5,194 bases of DNA from assembly GCA_035695265.1 (NCBI GenBank), contig DASSEM010000242.1:1-5194 (forward strand), written 5' to 3'. Below the pieces are notes generated by a model, which saw only the letters and a program-made list of their open reading frames with translations, was not told the DNA's origin and searched no databases. Both the position numbers and the translations under genes were made by a program. Positions 1 through 3,986 of the stretch are shown here, in pieces (within the stretch, counting starts at the first letter, position 1; each line of letters begins with the position of its first letter). The stretch comes from RHKX01 sp035695265. GTDB lineage: Bacteria; Actinomycetota; Thermoleophilia; Solirubrobacterales; 70-9.

Positions 1-96
1 CTGCAGCAGGCCGGACGCCCGCAGCGCGTTCTGGCCCGACTCGGAGAGCAGGTCGAAGAACACCCGATCCTTCGGCGCGAAGCTGAGGCTGACCAC
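1..96 (-). CDS. 5' end of a probable DUF47/PhoU-like protein (partial)
   Basis: Only the first 32 codons are inside the window; the gene continues past the left edge. The translated N-terminus reads MVSLSFAPKDRVFFDLLSES and continues GQNALRASGLLQ. The pattern 'P-K-D-x-x-F-F-D-L-L' followed by an amphipathic helix resembles the start of DUF47 proteins, PhoU-like helical bundles often encoded beside low-affinity phosphate (Pit) transporters. That assignment is from memory of the family and rests on few residues. I chose GTG at 94-96, which gives a typical family N-terminus. An in-frame TTG at 103-105 is an alternative and has GGAAG (reading the minus strand) 8 bases upstream as a possible ribosome binding site. 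No ATG is available and the frame is open upstream into the end of the epimerase gene. It lies 73 bp downstream of the epimerase on the same strand. Confidence 0.5.
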   Translation of the reverse strand, partial: MVSLSFAPKDRVFFDLLSESGQNALRASGLLQ

Positions 97-149
97 GATC
101 CGCAATATCGCAGCTTCCGGAGCGGCAACGGGCGACCACGGGCCCCGAA

Positions 150-164
150 CCGCGCAAACCGCGG
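150..164 (-). terminator. Short GC hairpin after the epimerase stop, possible weak terminator
   Basis: An inverted repeat with 5-bp arms (CCGCG / CGCGG) and a 5-base loop begins just past the epimerase stop codon (170-172) on the minus strand. The stem is all G/C, but only two T residues follow it on the minus strand, so it lacks the U-tract of a standard intrinsic terminator. It could slow or end transcription before the DUF47-like gene, or be a chance structure in GC-rich DNA. Confidence 0.2.
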
Positions 165-169
165 ATTGA

Positions 170-1252
170 TCAGCGCGCGAGGCGGTCGGCGACGATCCGC
201 GCCAGGCGACCGGCGGCGCGGCCGTCCCAGAGCGGCGGCGCTTCACCCTCCCGCGCCGGCCGTCCGATCAGCGCCGGCAGCTCGGCGATCCGGCCCGGAT
301 CGAGGCCGAGCAGCGTGTTGGTGCCGTGCTCGACGGTGATCGGGCGCTCGGTGTTGTCGCGCAGTGTGAAGCAAGGCACGCCGAGGTAGGTCGTCTCCTC
401 CTGGATGCCGCCCGAGTCGGTCAGGACCGCCGCCGCGTCGGCCTCCAGCGAGAGGAAGTCGAGATAGCCGACCGGATCGAGCAGGTGAAGCTCCGGCGGC
501 AGCCCGGACGCGCGGTCGCCGAGCGCCGCCCGGGTCCGTGGATGGGCGGGGAACAGGACCGGGAGCGACCGCGATACGTCCGCGAGCGCCGCAATCGCCG
601 TCTCGAGCAGGGGCCCGTCGACAAGGGCGGGGCGGTGCAGCGTCACCAGCAGGTAGGAGCCGCGGTCGGCGCCGTGGGCGGCGCAGGCGCGGCGCTCGCG
701 GAACCGGCCTTCGAGCGCGACGAGGGTGTCGATCATCGTGTTGCCGACGAGATGGACGCGCTCGCTCCCGACCCCCTCGGCGGTGAGGTTGCCGGCGGCC
801 TCGGGCGAGTGTGTGAAGAGCAGGTCCGAGACCTGATCGGTGAGGACGCGGTTGACCTCCTCCGGCATCGTCCGATCGAAGCTCCGCAGCCCCGCCTCGA
901 CGTGCGCCAGCGGGATCCGCAGGTGGGCGGAGGCGAGCGCCGCGGCCAGCGTCGAGTTGACGTCGCCGGGGACGATCACGAGATCGGGCGCCTCCGCGGA
1001 CAGGACCGGCGCAATCGCCTCGAGGACGCCGCCGAGCTGGGCGGCATGCGAACCCGAACCGACGCCGAGCATGTGGTCGGGCGCGGGCACGCCGAGCTCC
1101 TCGAGGAAGACCTCCGACATCATCCGGTCGTAGTGCTGGCCGGTGTGGACGAGGACGTGGCGCCCCTCCGGGTCGAGATCGCGGAGCGCCGCGATGACCG
1201 GCGCCATCTTGACGAAGTTCGGGCGGGTCCCGACGACGTGGAGTAGCTTCAT
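170..1252 (-). CDS. wecB: UDP-N-acetylglucosamine 2-epimerase (non-hydrolysing, WecB-like)
   Basis: Cytosolic enzyme interconverting UDP-GlcNAc and UDP-ManNAc, which supplies ManNAc units for surface or cell-wall polysaccharides. At 360 residues it is near the usual 360-390 of the family and spans both GT-B-like Rossmann halves. Visible motifs: GTRPNFVKMAP (8-18), HTGQHYD (36-42), PGDVNS (95-100, with Asp97), HVEAGLRSFDR (117-127, Glu119), PEEVNR (130-135, Glu131), VGNTMIDT (169-176), TLHRP (204-208, His206), AHPRTR (236-241), DSGGIQEE (279-286), RDNTERP (298-304) and GTNTLLG (310-316). These match the Asp, Glu, Glu and His active-site positions known from the E. coli enzyme. The common HRREN motif is replaced by HRPALVD, a variant I recall from many actinobacterial members. 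ATG start at 1250-1252, only 3 bp after the preceding gene's stop; no Shine-Dalgarno is visible, so expression probably depends on coupling to the dehydratase gene. No other polysaccharide gene is nearby. Confidence 0.93.
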   Translation of the reverse strand: MKLLHVVGTRPNFVKMAPVIAALRDLDPEGRHVLVHTGQHYDRMMSEVFLEELGVPAPDHMLGVGSGSHAAQLGGVLEAIAPVLSAEAPDLVIVPGDVNSTLAAALASAHLRIPLAHVEAGLRSFDRTMPEEVNRVLTDQVSDLLFTHSPEAAGNLTAEGVGSERVHLVGNTMIDTLVALEGRFRERRACAAHGADRGSYLLVTLHRPALVDGPLLETAIAALADVSRSLPVLFPAHPRTRAALGDRASGLPPELHLLDPVGYLDFLSLEADAAAVLTDSGGIQEETTYLGVPCFTLRDNTERPITVEHGTNTLLGLDPGRIAELPALIGRPAREGEAPPLWDGRAAGRLARIVADRLAR

Positions 1253-1255
1253 CGG

Positions 1256-1531
1256 CTAGGCCAGGGCGTCGACCCGCTCGGCGAGCTCGAAGTCGGCCGC
1301 TGTGATCCCGCCCTCGGAGTGGGTCGAGATCCGCACCGTCACGGTCGCCCAGGAGATCTCGACGTCGGGATGGTGGCCGAGCTCCTCGGCCGGCTCGACG
1401 ATCGCGTCGACGAACCGGACCGAGCCGACGAAGTCGCCGCGGTCGAGCTCGCGGACGATCGCGTCGCCCTCGCGCCTCCAGCCAGCCCGCTCGCCGAGCC
1501 GGCGCTCGATCTCCTCGTCGCTGAGCAGCAT
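1256..1531 (-). CDS. phhB: Pterin-4a-carbinolamine dehydratase
   Basis: Small cytosolic enzyme (91 residues, normal for the family) that dehydrates 4a-hydroxytetrahydropterin during cofactor recycling for aromatic amino acid hydroxylases; homologues may also serve other pterin pathways. The family signature is intact: EELGHHPDVEISW (49-61), with the catalytic His53-His54-Pro55 and Trp61, then the third histidine in STHSEGGIT (His71) and the closing AADFELAERVD helix. The N-terminal 'LSDEEIERRL...GWRREGDAI' is also typical. It starts at ATG 1529-1531, with a -10-like TAGGAT ending 9 bases upstream (1541-1546), so the transcript is likely leaderless or nearly so. It appears to be the first gene of a two-gene unit with the epimerase. 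No phenylalanine hydroxylase gene is in the window, so its physiological partner here is unknown. The symbol phhB is used by homology; PCBD/DcoH are synonyms. Confidence 0.93.
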   Translation of the reverse strand: MLLSDEEIERRLGERAGWRREGDAIVRELDRGDFVGSVRFVDAIVEPAEELGHHPDVEISWATVTVRISTHSEGGITAADFELAERVDALA

Positions 1532-1540
1532 CCTGGACCG

Positions 1541-1546
1541 ATCCTA
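1541..1546 (-). promoter_or_regulatory. Candidate -10 element of the dehydratase-epimerase unit
   Basis: Reading the minus strand, TAGGAT fits the actinobacterial TANNNT -10 pattern and ends 9 bases before the ATG of the dehydratase. This would place the transcript start about 3 bases before the start codon, giving a near-leaderless mRNA. No TTGACA-like -35 is seen. Absence of an AGGAGG-like site upstream of the ATG agrees with this reading. Confidence 0.45.
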
Positions 1547-1550
1547 TAGC

Positions 1551-1565
1551 GCCGCCGGGGGCGGC
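1551..1565 (-). terminator. GC hairpin between rhomboid and dehydratase genes
   Basis: Perfect 6-bp inverted repeat GCCGCC / GGCGGC around a 3-base centre, 27 bp after the rhomboid stop codon and just upstream of the dehydratase -10 element. There is no T-tract after it on the minus strand. It may act as a U-less terminator for the rhomboid transcript, or be incidental in such GC-rich DNA. Confidence 0.25.
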
Positions 1566-1592
1566 TGGAACCTCTCGCGATCGCCTGCCCGG

Positions 1593-2471
1593 CTAGATCG
1601 AGAAGTTGAGCCCCTGCTGGGCGACGATGATCGCGGCGGCGAGGAAGACGGCGCCGAGGCCGGCCATCATCGCCAGCTCCGCGACGAGCGTCTCGCGGCG
1701 GGCGATGCTGCGCTCGGCGGCGACCACTATCAGGGCGCCGATCGCGCCCCCGACGATCCCGCCGAGGTGCCCGCCGACGCTCACGTTCGAGGCCGCGAAC
1801 GTGAACACGAGGTTGATCACGAGCCAGAAGGCGAGCTGCTGGACGACCTCCATGTGCCCGCGCTGGCGGGCGACCAGGATAGTCGCCACGAAGAGCCCGT
1901 AGATCGCGCCTGAGGCGCCGACCGTGAAGGTGACCGGGTCGGACATCGCAAGCGCCCCGACCGCGCCGGCGATCAGCGAGACCAGGTAGACGGCGACGAA
2001 GCGGACGGTCCCGATGGCCGGCTCGAGCACCTGGCCGAGGATGAACAGGACGAACATGTTCAGCGCCAGGTGGATGATCCCGCCGTGGAGGAAGCCGGAG
2101 CTGATCACGCGCCACCACTCGCCGCCGGCGCTCTCGATGATCTGCCCGCCGCCGCCACAGATGCCGCCGTCGCCGACGGCGTGGCCGCAGAGGGCGCCGT
2201 CGGCGAACAGCCAGCCGCCGGTGCCGGATGGGCCGCCGCCGAGGAGCTGGAGAGCGAAGACCGCGATGTTGATCGCGATCAGCGTGAAGGTCGCCGGCAT
2301 CGCTCCCGACGTCATCGACCGCGCGGTCCGCACCTTCGTCCGGTCCTGGGCGCACTCGGGGCAGCGCATCCCGACCGACGTCGAGATCATGCAATCGGGG
2401 CAGATCGGCCGCCCGCAGCGCGAGCAGGCGACGCCGGTCTCCCGGTCGGGGTGTCGGTAGCAGGTGGCGAT
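1593..2471 (-). CDS. Rhomboid-family intramembrane serine protease with N-terminal zinc ribbon; start codon uncertain
   Basis: Integral membrane protease that cleaves substrate transmembrane helices. Counting from ATG 2388-2390 (265 residues): GFLHGGIIHLALN (99-111, with His102, His107 and Asn111), catalytic Ser160 in TVGASGAIYG, and catalytic His208 in VGGHLGG. Around six or seven hydrophobic helices are present, the first at about 33-50 and the last at 237-257. Coding evidence extends 27 codons upstream of that ATG: the same frame reads ATCYRHPDRETGVACSRC, then GRPICPDC, which with MRCPEC (8-13) gives eight Cys/His zinc ligands in C-x2-H / C-x2-C pairs, the B-box-like ribbon usual in actinobacterial rhomboids. 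In that extension no ATG, GTG, TTG or CTG exists before the stop at 2553-2555. I placed the start at the ATC codon 2469-2471, which sits where an ATG would be expected and 6 bases after a -10-like hexamer; this is inference. A shorter form from 2390 would lose six of the eight ligands. The Gly-rich loop at 65-90 is unusually long. Confidence 0.85.
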   Translation of the reverse strand: MATCYRHPDRETGVACSRCGRPICPDCMISTSVGMRCPECAQDRTKVRTARSMTSGAMPATFTLIAINIAVFALQLLGGGPSGTGGWLFADGALCGHAVGDGGICGGGGQIIESAGGEWWRVISSGFLHGGIIHLALNMFVLFILGQVLEPAIGTVRFVAVYLVSLIAGAVGALAMSDPVTFTVGASGAIYGLFVATILVARQRGHMEVVQQLAFWLVINLVFTFAASNVSVGGHLGGIVGGAIGALIVVAAERSIARRETLVAELAMMAGLGAVFLAAAIIVAQQGLNFSI

Positions 2472-2476
2472 CGCGG

Positions 2477-2488
2477 CAGCGTACGCTG
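2477..2488. promoter_or_regulatory. Palindrome carrying a -10-like hexamer on both strands (candidate bidirectional promoter)
   Basis: CAGCGTACGCTG is a perfect 12-bp palindrome lying between the divergent rhomboid and DUF4383 genes. Because of the symmetry it offers TACGCT (a TANNNT match) on each strand: 2482-2487 on plus, ending 9 bases before ATG 2497, and 2483-2478 on minus, ending 6 bases before the ATC at 2471. Bacterial promoters with symmetric -10 elements that fire in both directions are known. It could instead be an operator for a dimeric repressor. No -35 element is seen on either side. Confidence 0.4.
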
Positions 2489-2496
2489 TCGTCGCG

Positions 2497-3024
2497 ATGG
2501 CAGATCGATCCGATCGGCGGGCGCCGGAGGACGCCCCGGGGCCGGCACGGCTCTACGCGCTCGTCGCCGGGGGCTTTCTGGCGTTGCTCGGCGTGCTCGG
2601 CTTCTTCTTCGACGCCGGGTTCGACACCGGCCGCGACCTGACGGCCGACGACATCGCCGGGATCATCGTCGTCAACGGCTGGCGCAACGTCCTCTACCTG
2701 CTCAGCGGGCTGCTCGCGCTCGGCTTCGCCGCCCGCCGGCCGCGCCCGACCGCCGCGGCGCTCGGCGGCCTCTACCTCGTGCTCGGCATCTGGGGCCTGG
2801 CCGAGACCGATCACGACATCGGGTCGATCCTCGAGGTCCTGCCGCTGACCGACGAGGACAACGTCCTGCACCTCGTGCTCGGCGCGCTCGGGGTGGTCGC
2901 CGCCCTCGCCGACGGCCCGCTGCCGAAGCTGCCGCGGTCGCGACGGCGGTCGAAGCAGCCACGGCGCGCGCCTGAGGAGCGCAGCGGGAAGCGGCCCGCC
3001 TCAGCTAACCGATCGCGCGCCTGA
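2497..3024 (+). CDS. DUF4383 family four-helix membrane protein
   Basis: Membrane protein of unknown function, 175 residues, the only plus-strand gene here. Four hydrophobic segments lie at about 19-38, 61-79, 86-102 and 123-138. The patterns VNGWRNVLYLLSGLLAL (59-75), GGLYLVLGIWG (90-100) and LPLTDEDNVLHLVLGALG (115-132) match my memory of DUF4383 (N-G-W/H-N...H-L-x-x-G, and D-N-x-L-H-L-x-L-G). The last 33 residues form a basic, Pro/Arg-rich tail, probably cytoplasmic. I chose ATG 2497-2499 over the in-frame GTG at 2464-2466: the longer form would add 11 residues, lacks a better ribosome site, and would put the shared promoter palindrome inside the coding region. Neither start has a Shine-Dalgarno; TACGCT at 2482-2487 suggests a near-leaderless transcript. 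It diverges from the rhomboid gene and its 3' end overlaps the convergent gene by 20 bp. Confidence 0.82.
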   Translation: MADRSDRRAPEDAPGPARLYALVAGGFLALLGVLGFFFDAGFDTGRDLTADDIAGIIVVNGWRNVLYLLSGLLALGFAARRPRPTAAALGGLYLVLGIWGLAETDHDIGSILEVLPLTDEDNVLHLVLGALGVVAALADGPLPKLPRSRRRSKQPRRAPEERSGKRPASANRSRA

Positions 3025-3340
3025 TCCCGTCGGCGAGCCCGCGGAGGCCCTCACTGCGACGGCGGCGCCGGACCTCGATCAGGACGAGCGCCGTCCCGGC
3101 GACGCCGCCGACCGCGGCGGCGGCGACCGGGCGGACCCAGTTGCGCGGGTCCCGGAGCGCCTGCAGCTCCGTCTCCGAAAGCTCGTCGGCCCACCACGAG
3201 AGCTCGTTGGCCGCGGCGCCGGTCAGCTTCGAGAGGGTGGCCTCGACGCGGCCGCCGAGCCGCTCCGGCGGCTCGATCGGGCGCAGCGCGTCGGCGAGCA
3301 GGCGCTCGAGGTCCTCGGACTCGAAGCGAGGCTCACTCAT
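3005..3340 (-). CDS. Single-span membrane protein of unknown family, coupled to the sigma factor gene
   Basis: I do not recognise the family. The 111-residue product has an acidic N-terminal part rich in Glu/Leu (residues 1-65, including SEDLERLLADALRPIEPPER and a WW pair at 49-50), one hydrophobic span at about 69-90, then RRRRR (91-95) and a short basic helix. Its ATG (3338-3340) overlaps the end of the sigma factor gene by 8 bases (ATGAGTGA), a layout that implies translational coupling and is where anti-sigma factors commonly sit. It has no H-x3-C-x2-C zinc anti-sigma motif. The positive-inside rule favours the Arg-rich end in the cytoplasm, which would put the N-terminal part outside and argues against simple sigma binding by that part. 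Role as a sigma regulator is therefore a guess from position. The stop lies inside the 3' end of the convergent DUF4383 gene. Confidence 0.75.
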   Translation of the reverse strand: MSEPRFESEDLERLLADALRPIEPPERLGGRVEATLSKLTGAAANELSWWADELSETELQALRDPRNWVRPVAAAAVGGVAGTALVLIEVRRRRRSEGLRGLADGIRRAIG

Positions 3341-3926
3341 CGGCGGCCCCCGCCGGCTCGAGCTCCTCCTCGAGCTGCCTGATCGCGCGATGGATCAGCA
3401 CCTTCGTCGCCCCGTCGCTCCGGCCCAGCGCGCGGGCGATCTCGCGATTCGACATGCCGAGCGAGAAGCGCATGATCAATGCCTCGCGCCGGTCGTCGGG
3501 CAGCCGGTCGAGGCCTGACATCACCTCGCGCATCCGCTCCCGCCCCTCGACGATGCGCTCGGTCCCGTGCGGGTGCTCGACCGGCTCGACGTTGTCGAGC
3601 GCCGCGGTCGGCCGCCGCGAGCGGTCGCGGTGGTAGTTGGCGGCGAGGTTGTGGGCGATCCGGATCAGCCACGGGCGCAGAGGCCGGCCGTCGGACTCGC
3701 GGCGCGCCCGCTCGAAGTGCCGGTAGGCCTGAAGAAACGTCTGCTCGGTCAGGTCCTCGGCGTCGTGGTGGTTGCCGATCCGGTAGTAGCAGTAGGAGTA
3801 GACGTCGCGTAGATGCTCGCGGTAGAGCGCCTCGAAGGCGCGGTCGAGCTCGCGCTTGCCGGCGTCCGCAGGGGCGCCGTTGCCGGCGGCGATCGAGGTT
3901 GGGTCCGTGCTCGAGCTCTCCGCCAC
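3333..3926 (-). CDS. ECF-type sigma-70 family RNA polymerase sigma factor
   Basis: Cytosolic transcription initiation factor of the sigma-2/sigma-4 two-domain type; 197 residues is normal for the class. Region 2 spans about 28-105: YREHLRDVYSYCYYRIGNHH, then DAEDLTEQTFLQAYRHF (55-71, core RNA polymerase contact), then PWLIRIAHNLAANYHRDRSR (85-104, -10 recognition). After a linker, region 4 spans about 131-190: LDRLPDDRREALIMRFSLGM, then the helix-turn-helix SNREIARALGRSDGATKVLI (159-178). There is no long C-terminal extension. The start is GTG 3924-3926; an in-frame TAG lies 9 bases upstream, so no longer form is possible, and TAGGCT ends 6 bases before the GTG, which fits a leaderless mRNA. 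A dyad (3941-3955) overlaps the region just upstream of that -10. The downstream gene overlaps by 8 bp. The ECF subgroup and regulon cannot be told from this sequence. Confidence 0.93.
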   Translation of the reverse strand: MAESSSTDPTSIAAGNGAPADAGKRELDRAFEALYREHLRDVYSYCYYRIGNHHDAEDLTEQTFLQAYRHFERARRESDGRPLRPWLIRIAHNLAANYHRDRSRRPTAALDNVEPVEHPHGTERIVEGRERMREVMSGLDRLPDDRREALIMRFSLGMSNREIARALGRSDGATKVLIHRAIRQLEEELEPAGAADE

Positions 3927-3932
3927 CGGGCA

Positions 3933-3938
3933 AGCCTA
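3933..3938 (-). promoter_or_regulatory. Candidate -10 element for a leaderless sigma factor transcript
   Basis: On the minus strand TAGGCT matches TANNNT and is separated from the GTG start by 6 bases, so the G of GTG would be the first transcribed base. The in-frame stop just upstream supports this start, and no Shine-Dalgarno is present. A TTGACA-like -35 was not found at 16-18 bp. Confidence 0.5.
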
Positions 3939-3940
3939 GA

Positions 3941-3955
3941 TGACCGATCCGGTCA
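3941..3955. promoter_or_regulatory. Dyad TGACCG-ATC-CGGTCA, candidate operator of the sigma factor gene
   Basis: Perfect inverted repeat with 6-bp arms and a 3-base centre, in the 60 bp between the gpsA stop and the sigma GTG. It sits immediately upstream of the candidate -10, in the spacer where a repressor would block polymerase. No T-tract follows on the minus strand, so it is less likely to be a gpsA terminator. The bound protein, if any, is unknown. Confidence 0.35.
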
Positions 3956-3986
3956 GCCCGGGCGAGCGAACGACGCGCGGATGATC

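Noticed and set aside
326..1246. A 306-codon plus-strand frame opposite the epimerase
   Set aside because: It is antisense to a gene with all epimerase motifs, is highly charged and Arg-rich, and has no recognisable domain.
2464..2496. GTG start at 2464 adding 11 residues to the DUF4383 protein
   Set aside because: It would translate through the presumed promoter palindrome and overlap the rhomboid ribbon coding; ATG 2497 gives a normal N-terminus.
1339..2871. A 510-codon minus-strand open frame covering the rhomboid and dehydratase genes
   Set aside because: It is another frame of the same strand as two genes with full catalytic motifs. Its product is Arg/Asp/Pro-rich with long Arg runs, typical of a high-GC shadow frame, and shows no family motif.
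2070..2975. A 301-codon plus-strand frame overlapping DUF4383 and the rhomboid
   Set aside because: It overlaps the true DUF4383 gene in another frame and encodes low-complexity Arg/Ala sequence without motifs.
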